This document shows positions 1 through 9,298 of a stretch of 64,000 bases of DNA, one piece after another; the stretch's first letter is position 1; every line of letters starts with the position of its first letter. The stretch covers positions 31,632-95,631 of the forward strand of contig DCHS01000038.1 in the NCBI GenBank assembly GCA_002314875.1, written 5' to 3'. The DNA is from Prevotellaceae bacterium UBA1746. GTDB lineage: Bacteria > Bacteroidota > Bacteroidia > Bacteroidales > Bacteroidaceae. Under the pieces are notes generated by a model. It was not told where the DNA came from. It saw only the letters and a list, made by a program, of their open reading frames with translations, and did no database searches. The position numbers and the translations under genes are program-made.

Positions 1-1250
1 AGGACGAAATCTGCTACGAATTTACCTGGGGAACGATGGTTATTAAGTATCGCGTCAGCGAAGTGGAAGTCAGCGAAGGTGAATTTGTGAATCCCACTGA
101 CCTTGTCCTCACTATAGACGGCGACCACATCTACTTCGATGACGATCCTGAAAGTCCCTCCCGCTTCATCGCTTTCTACCAGATTGACAGCCAGGGAACC
201 ATCGGCTATGTGGATTACATGCTCTGCCTCGACCTCCAGCCTGTGGAGGCCAGCGAGACCGCAGTTACTATTCCTGATACTGCTGTAAAGAGCGATTATA
301 TCTACTATACCTACGACTATTATTACCTCCGCTATGCGGTGAAGGGTAGTGTGGCTGTTGACGGCGACGACTACTATTTCGACAACCTCACCCTCGTTCC
401 AGGTGTTGTCAAAGGTACCCGTAGTGGCAATAAGATCACGGTGAAGAATGGTCAGCCCATCGGCAACGGCAGCGGGTTCTATCTCTATGCCGGCGGTATC
501 CGTATGGACGGTGGCAAGGATGACTATGACAACCCGACGGGAGAAGCCTGTGATGTTACCTTCACCATTGACGATGACGGTCGCATCGTAATGGACGACG
601 CTGACAATATCATCTTCCGCGTCTATAAGAAAGACGGCACAACCTACAAGTTTGCCTATGACGATGTTATCGAACCCTATGCTGGTGATGCTCCCGCAAC
701 GCCCTCTGACCCCTATTTCGTCACCCTTGATGATACCTATCTCGACTACTACAACCAGTACTACTTCTATTTCTATGTTGATAATGTTGATGTGAAGGGT
801 AAGTATATGAATCCTGGGAAGATGGGTTACTATATGTATCTCGATGAAGATGTCTATGAGTTCACAAAGGATATGTTTCATGTTGAGGACGATATGACCT
901 TTATCCCTTACGGTTACAATGACCTCGGTGATTATTATGGTAACCACGACATCAACTGGGAGGACAACTTCGGTTATATCTGGCTCTGTGAGGATATGTT
1001 CTCTACCGTTGGTGTCCAGAGCGTCTATATTGTCGATGGCGAAAAGCACGTTTCCAATGTCATCTCCACTGACCTTGACGGCAACACCTACACCAACTTC
1101 GAGAAGCCTGACGGCGTCGATCATCTCAATGTCCAGCAACCCGTGACGAATCCCACCTGGTACGACCTTAATGGCCGTCGTGTAAACGGTGCAAAGACCC
1201 GCGGTGTCTATATTGTCGATGGCAAAGTAATGTTAAAACAAGGTTTATAG
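1..1250 (+). CDS. Secreted tandem-family protein 1, 5' end outside window
   Basis: The reading frame is open from base 3 with no start signal, and its first residues (DEICYEFTWGT) match the middle of the N-terminal domain of the paralogues downstream, so the gene begins before the window. About 410 residues are visible: the end of domain 1, a domain 2 with the family signature 'GVVKGTRSGNKIT', and a domain 3 starting at 'PSDPYFVTLDDTY'. The tail 'WYDLNGRRVNGAKTRGVYI' followed by VDGKVMLK resembles a T9SS C-terminal sorting signal, so export to the surface or medium is inferred. The last three residues (QGL) and the stop codon are supplied by the adjacent 18-bp repeat, unlike the paralogues, which end right after the Lys. 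Function is unknown; the sequence is acidic and rich in Tyr and Asp, and probably all-beta. Confidence 0.85.
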   Translation, partial: DEICYEFTWGTMVIKYRVSEVEVSEGEFVNPTDLVLTIDGDHIYFDDDPESPSRFIAFYQIDSQGTIGYVDYMLCLDLQPVEASETAVTIPDTAVKSDYIYYTYDYYYLRYAVKGSVAVDGDDYYFDNLTLVPGVVKGTRSGNKITVKNGQPIGNGSGFYLYAGGIRMDGGKDDYDNPTGEACDVTFTIDDDGRIVMDDADNIIFRVYKKDGTTYKFAYDDVIEPYAGDAPATPSDPYFVTLDDTYLDYYNQYYFYFYVDNVDVKGKYMNPGKMGYYMYLDEDVYEFTKDMFHVEDDMTFIPYGYNDLGDYYGNHDINWEDNFGYIWLCEDMFSTVGVQSVYIVDGEKHVSNVISTDLDGNTYTNFEKPDGVDHLNVQQPVTNPTWYDLNGRRVNGAKTRGVYIVDGKVMLKQGL

Positions 1251-1345
1251 CGCTTGCTAGGTTTATAGCGCTTGTTAGGTTTGTACGCTTTGCTAGGTTT
1301 ATACGCTTCGCTTGGTTTGTAAACCCTATAAACCTTTTAAACTCC
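1242..1345. repeat. 18-bp tandem repeat array plus TATAAACC motifs
   Basis: Four consecutive 18-bp units start at 1242, 1260, 1278 and 1296, each beginning GGTTTATA or GGTTTGTA and continuing with a (G)CGCTTGCTA-like part. A partial fifth unit at 1314 forms the palindrome GGTTTGTAAACC and runs into CTATAAACC. The array fills the gap between two tandem paralogues and overlaps the last codons and stop of the first. Related sequence lies at 5509-5595 and 41393-41475. Confidence 0.85.
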
Positions 1346-1352
1346 ATATACC

Positions 1353-2387
1353 ATGAAGAAATACCTTTTAACTCTGGGTTGTTGCATTTTTGCTTTGGGT
1401 ATGTCTGCCCAGACACCGGAGGGCGATGAGCAACTCTACGATATGAGTGCCTATCTTTATACAAATAGTAGCGTGTACTATGCTACGGGAATCGCCGAGC
1501 ATATTGTTTTCAGCAATGACGGCAGCAGCGTTTATTTCTCCAGCCTCTTCCCGACGGCACTCGACAACCTTTGGAATGTAGGAAAGGTTGACGGTAAGAC
1601 CATCACCATTTCCAAGGATGATGTCTGCTGCAAGTACGACATCAATGGCGACGGTACGCAGGTCTATAATCTCAAAGTCGGCGAACTCGTTTTCGATGAG
1701 AGCGGTATCTCTGGGGTTAAGGATATTGTCTTCAACCTTGACGGCAACCACATCTATCTCGAAGATGATGCGACAGGTCCCTGCCGCTACCTTGCCCTAT
1801 ACGACACCGATGACGGCAAAATCGCCTTGTGGTACTATTCCCTCTGCAATGACTATAAACCTTTCACAGGGGTCCTCACCACCATCCCCGAGTCTGCAGA
1901 AAAACAGGACGCCGTGTACACCTACGACAGTGATTCTTCTATTCCCGGCCTCGTTGCCGTACTTGGTAACGACGTCTACTTCGACCACCTCAACAGCATC
2001 CCTGGGGTAGTGAAGGGCACCCACGACGGCGACAAGGTTACCATTCCTGCAGGCCAGTACATCGGCTGCGATACCGGCTACTTCCTCTACCTCAATGGCG
2101 GCTATACCACAGGCGAGGATATCGAGGTGTGCGATATCGTCTTCAACATCACCGACACAGGCCTTGAACTTGACGAGAGTCAGTGCCAGCTCACGTTGAC
2201 GACCACCACTGACGGCTCCTATTACAGCACCTGCAACAATGTCAAGGTCGCTTGCGAAATCCAGAGCGGCATCCCTGTCATCCTGTCTTCCCACGTCCCT
2301 GCAAGCTGGTATGACCTCTTTGGTCGTCGCCTTACCCAGCCCACCCGTGGCATCATGATCCATAACGGCAAAAAAACAATAAAATGA
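1353..2387 (+). CDS. Secreted tandem-family protein 2, short form lacking domain 3
   Basis: A 344-residue secreted protein with a clear signal peptide (MKKYLLTLGCCIFALGMSAQ, cleavage after Ala). Domain 1 (about residues 30-160) and domain 2 (about 190-290, with GVVKGTHDGDKVTIP and QYIGCDTGYFLY) align with the other members. The 'PSDPY...' third domain present in the longer paralogues is absent: the protein goes from domain 2 almost directly to the tail 'WYDLFGRRLTQPTRGIMI'. That looks like an in-frame deletion rather than decay, since the frame is intact. Its stop TGA overlaps the next start (ATGA at 2384-2387), suggesting translational coupling. The tail suggests T9SS export. Function is unknown. 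Confidence 0.85.
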   Translation: MKKYLLTLGCCIFALGMSAQTPEGDEQLYDMSAYLYTNSSVYYATGIAEHIVFSNDGSSVYFSSLFPTALDNLWNVGKVDGKTITISKDDVCCKYDINGDGTQVYNLKVGELVFDESGISGVKDIVFNLDGNHIYLEDDATGPCRYLALYDTDDGKIALWYYSLCNDYKPFTGVLTTIPESAEKQDAVYTYDSDSSIPGLVAVLGNDVYFDHLNSIPGVVKGTHDGDKVTIPAGQYIGCDTGYFLYLNGGYTTGEDIEVCDIVFNITDTGLELDESQCQLTLTTTTDGSYYSTCNNVKVACEIQSGIPVILSSHVPASWYDLFGRRLTQPTRGIMIHNGKKTIK

Positions 2388-3880
2388 AACAATATATCCT
2401 GTTAGCCTTCGCTGCTGCAAGTATGACGATGGCCTTTGCTCAGCAACCTGCGGGTGAAGTGAAAGAGTATGTCCTCAACCAGTACGTTCCCAATGCTTAC
2501 GGCTCGATGGAGTCTGACTTCGGTGCTGCTGAACGCGTGGTCTATGCCGAGGACGGTAAGACCGTCTATTTCAGCAACCTCATCCCCCGTACCCAGACCG
2601 ACCGCTGGATAAAGGGTATCATTGACGGCAACGAAATCACTGTTTCCTGTGATACCCCCTTGTACCAGTACCAGGTGAACGGTACCGTGTACGATGTGAA
2701 GTTCGGCGAACTCGTCATGGAAGACAACGGCGCCAGTTACACCGTGACTGGTGTCCGCGATGCAGTCTTTGCTGTTGACGGTGACCGCATCTTTGTTGAT
2801 GAACCTTCAGAAACGAAGATCCGCTATATGTCCTACTATTACCTCAACGAGCAAGGCAATGTGCGTTTCATCGACTACTGTATCGATACCCAGATGACTC
2901 TGTTTGAAGGAGGCGTTGGCAATAAGATTCCTGCCGGTGCTACCTGCGAGCAGTTTGTCTGCCACTCCACGAACGACTACGGCGATCACAACACCGTGAC
3001 CTGCAATGTCTGGGTTGACGGCAACGACTACTATTTCGATCATCTCCTCTCTACCGAGGCCCTCGTCAAGGGAACCCGCGCCGGCAATCGCATCGTCATC
3101 CCCAAGGACGAATACATTGGTTGTGACAGCGGTTATTTCCGCTATTTCAGCGGTTTCTATACCACCTGGGAAGAAGATGACGAAGGTACCCATGTTGACT
3201 ATGTCCTCAACATCAGCGAAGACGGCAAGACCCTCACGACAGAGAATGGTGAGAACACTGTGCCCATCCTTTACAACTACGGCAGTTATTGGTTTGAAGA
3301 CTACGCTATGAATGTCTATCTTGAGAAGTATGAGGGTGATGTTGCAGCAACACCATCCGATCCCTACGACCTCTGGTGGACCGATGCCTATGTTGAGCTT
3401 GGCGGCGTGTATCTTTTTGAATTCTTCCTGTCCAGTACAGATGTTGATGGAAAGTTCATTAACCCCGACAATCTTTATGTCACTTTCTTCATCGATGACG
3501 AGCCCTTCGTCTTCACGACCGATGACTTCTTGTACATCCAGCAGAACATGGACAAACTCCCTTACGGCTACATGGACTCTGAAGAATGGGATATCACCTG
3601 GTATGGCAATCAGGTTCATATCTATACCGTACCCTTCGATCTCACCACTTACGGTGTGCAGGCTGAATATACCGTCGATGGTGTGACGAGCAAGTCAAAC
3701 TATGTTCGTTACAACACCCAAACCAAGCAGACGGAGACCATCAAGACCGGTATCGACAACCTCAATGTCCAGACAGTGGTGAAGGATCCCACCTGGTACG
3801 ACCTCAATGGCCGTCGTGCTGACGGGCAGTCTCATCATGGCGTCTATATCCTTGACGGCAAGAAGATTCTCGTGAAATAA
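2384..3880 (+). CDS. Secreted tandem-family protein 3
   Basis: A 498-residue member of the five-gene family. The start is the ATG inside the ATGA overlap with the preceding gene and gives a good signal peptide (MKQYILLAFAAASMTMAFAQ). Domain 1 occupies about residues 25-170 and contains 'VVYAEDGKTVYFSNLIP'. Domain 2 has 'DGNDYYFDHL' and 'LVKGTRAGNRIVIPKDEYIG'. Domain 3 starts at 'PSDPYDLWWTDAYVELGG' and contains INPDNLYVTFFIDDEPFVF. The tail 'PTWYDLNGRRADGQSHHGVY' with ILDGKKILVK is a T9SS-type sorting tail. Domain order suggests three beta-sandwich modules. No catalytic motif is seen. Confidence 0.87.
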   Translation: MKQYILLAFAAASMTMAFAQQPAGEVKEYVLNQYVPNAYGSMESDFGAAERVVYAEDGKTVYFSNLIPRTQTDRWIKGIIDGNEITVSCDTPLYQYQVNGTVYDVKFGELVMEDNGASYTVTGVRDAVFAVDGDRIFVDEPSETKIRYMSYYYLNEQGNVRFIDYCIDTQMTLFEGGVGNKIPAGATCEQFVCHSTNDYGDHNTVTCNVWVDGNDYYFDHLLSTEALVKGTRAGNRIVIPKDEYIGCDSGYFRYFSGFYTTWEEDDEGTHVDYVLNISEDGKTLTTENGENTVPILYNYGSYWFEDYAMNVYLEKYEGDVAATPSDPYDLWWTDAYVELGGVYLFEFFLSSTDVDGKFINPDNLYVTFFIDDEPFVFTTDDFLYIQQNMDKLPYGYMDSEEWDITWYGNQVHIYTVPFDLTTYGVQAEYTVDGVTSKSNYVRYNTQTKQTETIKTGIDNLNVQTVVKDPTWYDLNGRRADGQSHHGVYILDGKKILVK

Positions 3881-3917
3881 TTTCAATTATCTTACACACA
3901 TAACTAAACCTTTAAAC

Positions 3918-5495
3918 ATGAAAAAGTTTCTACTCCTTATCCTTACAGCATTTGTCTTTACGGCAACTTATGCGACAGATTTCCATAAGATGCTGCAGGA
4001 TCGAATTGCCCAGAATCCTCATCTCAAGGAGGTAAAGGCAGCGATGAACCAGAAGAGTCCCCAGCGCATCTATGGCGAATGGCCTGAAGGTGACTATCGC
4101 GACTACATGCTTGCCTCCTATGTGGTGATTTATGACGAAGCTATCTATACCTCTGACCAAGTGACACAGATCTGCTTCGGTGACGACGGAAACATCTATT
4201 TTGAGAGTTTCTTCCCCGTCTTCTATCACCGCCTTTGGATCAAGGGCGTTCAGGAAGGTGACATCGTGACCTGCGACTGTGAAACCATCGTCTGGAGCTT
4301 TGATCCCGACAATACCGGTGAACCCTATGACTATCGCGTCGGCGAACTCTATCTCGACGAGGACACAGGTATGATGGGCTACCGCGATGCCAAATTCAAG
4401 CGTGAAGGCGATAAGTTTACCTATATCCCCGGTGACGATCTCTCAGAACTTGGTCTTTTCGAGGTTTGGGAAGGTGAAATCTATCCCTCAACTACAACCT
4501 GGGATGCAGTCTGGACTCCCGTCACCGATCAGGAAGTTACTGTTCCTGAGACTGCTGTCAAGAAGGACTATGTCTTCTACAACGAAGACCTTAACAAGAA
4601 CAAGTACGCCCGTTTGGGTTTCGTTGCTCAGGATGGCAATGACTACTACTTCAACCAGCTCTGTTCTTGGGAGGGCGTTGTCAAGGGTACCCGTTCCGGC
4701 AATAAGATTACCATCCCTGCCAACCAGTATGTAGGAACCGACGGCAGTTATTTTCTCTACGAAGGAGGTTTCAAAACCGACTTCATCTATGACGGCAACG
4801 GCAACCTCAAGGGCGAAGCCTCTGACATCGTTCTTACCATCGATGCAAACGGCAAGTTCGAACTCGCACAGCCTGGTAGCTATATGATGGTAGTTCTCAC
4901 CCCCGAGGGCAAAATCTACGACTGTTCAAAACGACTTACCTTGGAACCCTATGCTGGTGACGTTCCTCTCGTTCCCTCTGATCCTTATAATCTTGAGATT
5001 ACCGACCGTACGGACACCTACGACAATGCCTATTACTTCGAATACAGCATGTCCAACATCTCTGCTGATGGCAAGTATCTCAATCCTGAGAAACTCGGCT
5101 ACTACCTCTATCTTGATGATGAAATCTACACCTTCTCAAAAGATGTCTATAAGGTGGACGAAGATATGACACTCCTTCCCTGGGGCTTCGCCGATAGACA
5201 ATCCTATGATATCATCTGGAACGGTTACGGTGGTGTCTTCTGGCTCTACGAATATGAATTCGAACTCCTCGGTCTTCAGATGGTCTATACCGTTGATGAC
5301 GTGACGAACTATTCCAATGTTGTTTCCGTTGACCTTGATAACAATGTCGTCGTTAACTTCAAGACTGGCATCGATTACCTCAATGCTCAGGAGCCTATCA
5401 AGAATCCCACTTGGTACGATCTCAATGGTCGTCGTGTAAATGGTGCTAAGACCCACGGCGTATTCATTGTTGACGGAAAGGTAATGATAAAATAA
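3918..5495 (+). CDS. Secreted tandem-family protein 4
   Basis: A 525-residue family member with signal peptide MKKFLLLILTAFVFTATYA. It differs from its siblings by an extra, partly helical segment of about 40 residues after the signal (from TDFHKMLQDRIAQNPHLKEV). Domains follow in the family order: domain 1 with 'QICFGDDGNIYFESFFPVFY', domain 2 with 'GVVKGTRSGNKITIPANQYV', domain 3 with 'YLNPEKLGYYLYLDDEIYTF', then the sorting-type tail 'PTWYDLNGRRVNGAKTHGVF'. This tail is nearly identical to that of protein 1, suggesting recent duplication or gene conversion of the 3' ends. The gap to the preceding gene is 37 bp with a short AAACCTTTAAAC motif, so co-transcription is likely. Confidence 0.87.
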   Translation: MKKFLLLILTAFVFTATYATDFHKMLQDRIAQNPHLKEVKAAMNQKSPQRIYGEWPEGDYRDYMLASYVVIYDEAIYTSDQVTQICFGDDGNIYFESFFPVFYHRLWIKGVQEGDIVTCDCETIVWSFDPDNTGEPYDYRVGELYLDEDTGMMGYRDAKFKREGDKFTYIPGDDLSELGLFEVWEGEIYPSTTTWDAVWTPVTDQEVTVPETAVKKDYVFYNEDLNKNKYARLGFVAQDGNDYYFNQLCSWEGVVKGTRSGNKITIPANQYVGTDGSYFLYEGGFKTDFIYDGNGNLKGEASDIVLTIDANGKFELAQPGSYMMVVLTPEGKIYDCSKRLTLEPYAGDVPLVPSDPYNLEITDRTDTYDNAYYFEYSMSNISADGKYLNPEKLGYYLYLDDEIYTFSKDVYKVDEDMTLLPWGFADRQSYDIIWNGYGGVFWLYEYEFELLGLQMVYTVDDVTNYSNVVSVDLDNNVVVNFKTGIDYLNAQEPIKNPTWYDLNGRRVNGAKTHGVFIVDGKVMIK

Positions 5496-5508
5496 AAGTG
5501 TATTCGCT

Positions 5509-5595
5509 TTGCTGGTTTATATGGTTTATACGCTTCGCTTAGTTTATAAACCTATAAACCTATAAACTTTATAAACCATATAAACCTTATAACCA
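5509..5595. repeat. GGTTTATA / TATAAACC repeat cluster
   Basis: This gap between paralogues 4 and 5 repeats the theme of 1242-1345: GGTTTATA and CGCTTCGCTT words on the left, then at least five TATAAAC-type 8-9 bp units on the right. The two halves are complementary (GGTTTATA at 5523 with TATAAACC at 5545), so the transcript can fold back on itself. Confidence 0.75.
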
Positions 5596-5604
5596 AATAA
5601 CTTT

Positions 5605-7101
5605 ATGTTTAAACATCTACTTTTATTGGGCTTTTTCATCTTTGCCCTTGCTGGTTATGCACAGGAACGTCCGCAACCAGATGGAAAACTCGTGCATTAC
5701 ACCATGAGCTGTGGTGACTATTACAGCGACGGTTTTGTAGAAGGCCTTGCTGTTGATCTCGTTTTCTCTGACGATGGCGAGCATATCTATATCAGCAGTC
5801 TCTATCCCAATGTTATGCCCAACGCATGGCATACGGGTACCATCAAAGGCAACAAACTGGTCATTTCTTGTGACGAGATTTGCTACTACTACGATTATTA
5901 TGGAACCGGTAATCCCTACCAACTCCATATCGGTGAATTCTTGTTCAATGAGAGAGGTGCTCTCATTGGAATCGGCGATGTAGAACTTGAAATGGATGGT
6001 GACCATATATGGCTGGAAGACGAATATGAAAATCCTCAGCACATCATCTACGTTTGGGACGGTGATCCCACCTACCCTGGTTGCTGGGCAATGAGTTGGT
6101 GCTTCGATCTCAAGCCTGCTGAACAGGAAGTAAGCGAAACAACCATTCCTGCTACTGCCACCTCTTCGGACTTCATCTACTATGCTACTGACGATGATGG
6201 CTATCCCTATGCCAAGAAGGGCGTTCTTGCTGTTGATGGTGACGACTACTACTTCACCAATCTTACACAGCCCGCTGGCGTTCTCAAGGGAACCCGCTCC
6301 GGCAATAAGGTGACCCTCCCCGGTGGTCAGTATCTCGGCCGTATCGACGGTTACATCTTTAAAGCTGGTGGTTACGAGTCAGACTTTAAGAAGGACGAGT
6401 ATGGCCGCATCTCAGGTGAAGCCAAGGATGTCACCTTCACGGTTGCTGATGATGGTTCTTTGAACCTCGATGACACCAAGAAGAATGGCGTTGCTGTCGT
6501 TCGAGCTGACGATGTTGTCTATAGTTTTATGACTAACAACCGCGTTGTTCCCTTCACTGGTGATATCGTTTCTACTCCCAAGGATCCCTACGAGGTTTCT
6601 TTCCGCTGGGTTGACGATTATCAGCAGTACTGCTTTACTTTTGCTATGGACAACCTCGATGTAAACGGCCAGTTCCTTGATCCTGAAAAGCTCGGCTACT
6701 ATGTTTACTTTGATGACGAAGTTTATGAGTTTACCCCCGAATTGTTCGCCATCGACGAACCTATGTTCTTCATCCCTTACGGTTTTGTTGATAACCGCGA
6801 TGTCAGCCACGAACTCAACTGGTGGTCTCACGGTGGTAAGGTTTGGCTCTCTGAGGACCTCTTTAATATGATTGGTGTTCAGGCAGTTTATAACATCAAC
6901 GGTGAAACCTATAAGTCCAATGTCATTTCAATTGATGAGTCTGGATCTACCTATACCAACTTTGTTGTTGATGGTACCGATGGCATTTACACGGCAAACA
7001 CTTCCAAGGCTGATTGTTGGTATGACCTCAATGGTCGCAAACTTGACGCTCAGCCCAGCGCTGGTGCCTTCATTCAGAACGGCAAGGTAGTGGTGAAGTA
7101 A
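5605..7101 (+). CDS. Secreted tandem-family protein 5
   Basis: A 498-residue last member of the array. The signal peptide is MFKHLLLLGFFIFALAGYAQ. Domain 1 (about 25-155) carries 'LVFSDDGEHIYISSLYP' and 'CDEICYYYDYYGTGNPYQLH', the segment that lets protein 1 be aligned at the window edge. Domain 2 carries 'GVLKGTRSGNKVTLPGGQYL'. Domain 3 starts near 'PKDPYEVSFRWVDDYQQY'. The tail 'CWYDLNGRKLDAQPSAGAFI' with QNGKVVVK is T9SS-like. A strong intrinsic terminator follows 20 bp after the stop and closes the array. Function is unknown; a shared surface-binding or matrix role is only a guess. Confidence 0.87.
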   Translation: MFKHLLLLGFFIFALAGYAQERPQPDGKLVHYTMSCGDYYSDGFVEGLAVDLVFSDDGEHIYISSLYPNVMPNAWHTGTIKGNKLVISCDEICYYYDYYGTGNPYQLHIGEFLFNERGALIGIGDVELEMDGDHIWLEDEYENPQHIIYVWDGDPTYPGCWAMSWCFDLKPAEQEVSETTIPATATSSDFIYYATDDDGYPYAKKGVLAVDGDDYYFTNLTQPAGVLKGTRSGNKVTLPGGQYLGRIDGYIFKAGGYESDFKKDEYGRISGEAKDVTFTVADDGSLNLDDTKKNGVAVVRADDVVYSFMTNNRVVPFTGDIVSTPKDPYEVSFRWVDDYQQYCFTFAMDNLDVNGQFLDPEKLGYYVYFDDEVYEFTPELFAIDEPMFFIPYGFVDNRDVSHELNWWSHGGKVWLSEDLFNMIGVQAVYNINGETYKSNVISIDESGSTYTNFVVDGTDGIYTANTSKADCWYDLNGRKLDAQPSAGAFIQNGKVVVK

Positions 7102-7121
7102 TCGCTTCTGCATAAGAAAAC

Positions 7122-7160
7122 AAAAAAGGCTCGCAACCTCGAAAGTTGCGAGCCTTTTTT
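7122..7160. terminator. Bidirectional intrinsic terminator
   Basis: A perfect 10-bp stem GGCTCGCAAC/GTTGCGAGCC (7128-7137 with 7145-7154) has a 7-nt loop, is preceded by an A-run and followed by six T. It lies between convergent genes ending at 7101 (+) and 7175 (-) and can serve both. Confidence 0.93.
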
Positions 7161-7174
7161 AGTGCTATAGTGAA

Positions 7175-9298
7175 TTACTTGCGAACACCGGTAGTGGTGT
7201 AGGTCTTGCCACCCTTAACGATGACAACCTGACCGTTGGAGAGGACCTTAGCATCTTTCTGGAAGGTACCAGCGAGAACAGTATCGATGCCGTCAGGTTG
7301 GGGAGCCTCAGTGATGTCACCGGAAATCTTGAGGGTCGCATCCTCGTCACGATAGTTATAGACCTTAAAGATATTCGTGCCAAGCGCTACATAAGGAGTA
7401 CAGATAGGACCTTGGCCGTCACCCCAGTCGGTAAAGCTGATGTTGAGGGGATTGGTCCATTCCATATTGTCAACGCCGCAGTTCCAAAGCAGAGAGGAGA
7501 GACCGGTAGAAGTGGTGTAGATGGTAATCGTCCAGCCTTCCTTGAGTGCCTCGAAACTGTAGTAGTAGGTCTTGCCAGCGGGAACGGTGAATTCTACATT
7601 GTTGTAAACTGGAATTGCAGAAGAGGCAACTTCACCTTCTCCGGGAACGAAGGGAGCGATAGTAAAGCTCTTGCCCATAGCATCAACATTGCTGATCTTT
7701 GCGTGAACATAGATTGTAGTACCAGCAGTAACATCCATGCACTCTTCGTACTTGTTGCCATTATTGCTGTTGATGTAGTTCATTTCAGTAGTTCCTACCC
7801 AAACATCATCGTTGAAGTTTACTTCGAGATCGCTGGAAACCTTGATGGTACCGTCTTCAGCAGCGGTGTATTTCAACCAAACTTCCTTGGAAGAAGCATC
7901 GAAGGTATAGATACCGGTTTCAGTAACATCGATAGCGAGTTCCTTGGTTTCACCAGGACCCATTACGTGGTCTTCCATGGTAACGGTGAAGGTAACGTCA
8001 GTAGCACCAGGATTGCTCACCTTAACATAGATATCTTCATTACCCCAGATTGCCTTGCAGGTGGTAGCGACGGAACCTGTACCAGAAGCAATGCGTTCTG
8101 CGTAGTAGTCTTCCATGGATATTTCTACATTATCGGCAGAAACAACACTGATGTCCTTGGTCTTGTCATAAGGAACAGTGAGCCATACCCACTTGGTAGC
8201 GCCAGCAGCAACTGTTCCTTCGTAGGGGAGGGTATTGTTGATATCAATGGCAGATTTCTTAACAGCACCTTCCTCGATTTCGGTAATGTTGAACTTTACG
8301 TTAATTTCGTCTGAGGTGGGATTTTCAACGTAAACGAGGTGGATGCTATCATACCAGTCGTTACCGATTTCCAAAGTGTTGGAACCCGTGAAAGAAGACA
8401 TTTCACACCAGAAATACTCTCCGTAGTATTCAGCGAGATAGCCGTAGGTTAACGCAGCATTTTCGTTGGTTTCGATAGTAAGACACTTATATTCACCAAC
8501 ATTTGAAGTTCCTACCTTGAACCATACCTTGCCGCCTGGAGCGACGGTAGTCTCGTAGGGAAGAGCTGTTGCATCAACAGGCATATCCTTGGTATCACCA
8601 ATCTGGTATTCAGCAAAGGTAGCCTTGAAGTCATTACCCATAGGTGATGAAATCTTGGTGATGGCAACATAGTAGGTGTTTTCGGGAGCGACATCAACGG
8701 TAATGGTGTTGCCTTCAGCAGCAGCCTGAACGTAGTAGTCAGACTGATAGAGATAGTAGTAGTTAACATCTTCCTTGCTGCTGAAAACCTTAATACCGGT
8801 AACGATGCCGCTGTTTCCAGCGAATGTTGCCTTACCGGATGCAGAAGGAGTGTAGGTAGCCCAAACCGTGCCTGCTGCAGAACCGAGGTCAATGGAACCT
8901 GCAGTAACATCGAAGGGATTTTCGAGGTCGCCTTCCTTTACCACGTGGGGAAGTGTAACCTTGAAGCGAGCTTCCTCATCGAGGTACATAAAGAGGTCGA
9001 AGACATACGTTGTGTTCGTAGTAACCGCAAAGGACTTGTCGGTGTACGAAGCGTTGTCGTAAACGGCCTCAGTAGGGTAGATGGCCATGGCAAATTCGTG
9101 CCATTCAGAGGTGGAGAATACAACATCTCCGTCCATGTCAGCGGTGTACTTGAAATAGTAGTGGCCCCAACCGGTACTGGGGAGCGTGATGCTTCCGCTC
9201 TCTGTCAGTACTACAGGGTCGTCAACTGTTCCCGTACCTTCTGCAAAACTTACCATGCTAAAGAACAGGGTAAGCAGGAAAAGTAGATACTTTTTCAT
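7175..9298 (-). CDS. Secreted PPC-like repeat protein with T9SS-type tail
   Basis: A 707-residue protein with signal peptide MKKYLLFLLTLFFSMVSFAE. The mature part is a string of about six beta-rich modules of roughly 90-110 residues that resemble bacterial pre-peptidase C-terminal (PPC) domains. Typical cores read 'DDPVVLTESGSITLPSTG', 'ENPFDVTAGSIDLGS', 'NTLPYEGTVAAGATKWVWL', 'TKELAIDVTETGIYTFD' and 'SSAIPVYNNVEFTVPAGKTY'. The end is a second type of sorting tail, 'KDAKVLSNGQVVIVKGGKTY' then TTTGVRK, the same type as in the 34862-37048 protein. No protease domain is attached, so it is a stand-alone binding or scaffold protein by inference. The PPC assignment is from pattern, not from a search. 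Confidence 0.8.
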   Translation of the reverse strand: MKKYLLFLLTLFFSMVSFAEGTGTVDDPVVLTESGSITLPSTGWGHYYFKYTADMDGDVVFSTSEWHEFAMAIYPTEAVYDNASYTDKSFAVTTNTTYVFDLFMYLDEEARFKVTLPHVVKEGDLENPFDVTAGSIDLGSAAGTVWATYTPSASGKATFAGNSGIVTGIKVFSSKEDVNYYYLYQSDYYVQAAAEGNTITVDVAPENTYYVAITKISSPMGNDFKATFAEYQIGDTKDMPVDATALPYETTVAPGGKVWFKVGTSNVGEYKCLTIETNENAALTYGYLAEYYGEYFWCEMSSFTGSNTLEIGNDWYDSIHLVYVENPTSDEINVKFNITEIEEGAVKKSAIDINNTLPYEGTVAAGATKWVWLTVPYDKTKDISVVSADNVEISMEDYYAERIASGTGSVATTCKAIWGNEDIYVKVSNPGATDVTFTVTMEDHVMGPGETKELAIDVTETGIYTFDASSKEVWLKYTAAEDGTIKVSSDLEVNFNDDVWVGTTEMNYINSNNGNKYEECMDVTAGTTIYVHAKISNVDAMGKSFTIAPFVPGEGEVASSAIPVYNNVEFTVPAGKTYYYSFEALKEGWTITIYTTSTGLSSLLWNCGVDNMEWTNPLNISFTDWGDGQGPICTPYVALGTNIFKVYNYRDEDATLKISGDITEAPQPDGIDTVLAGTFQKDAKVLSNGQVVIVKGGKTYTTTGVRK

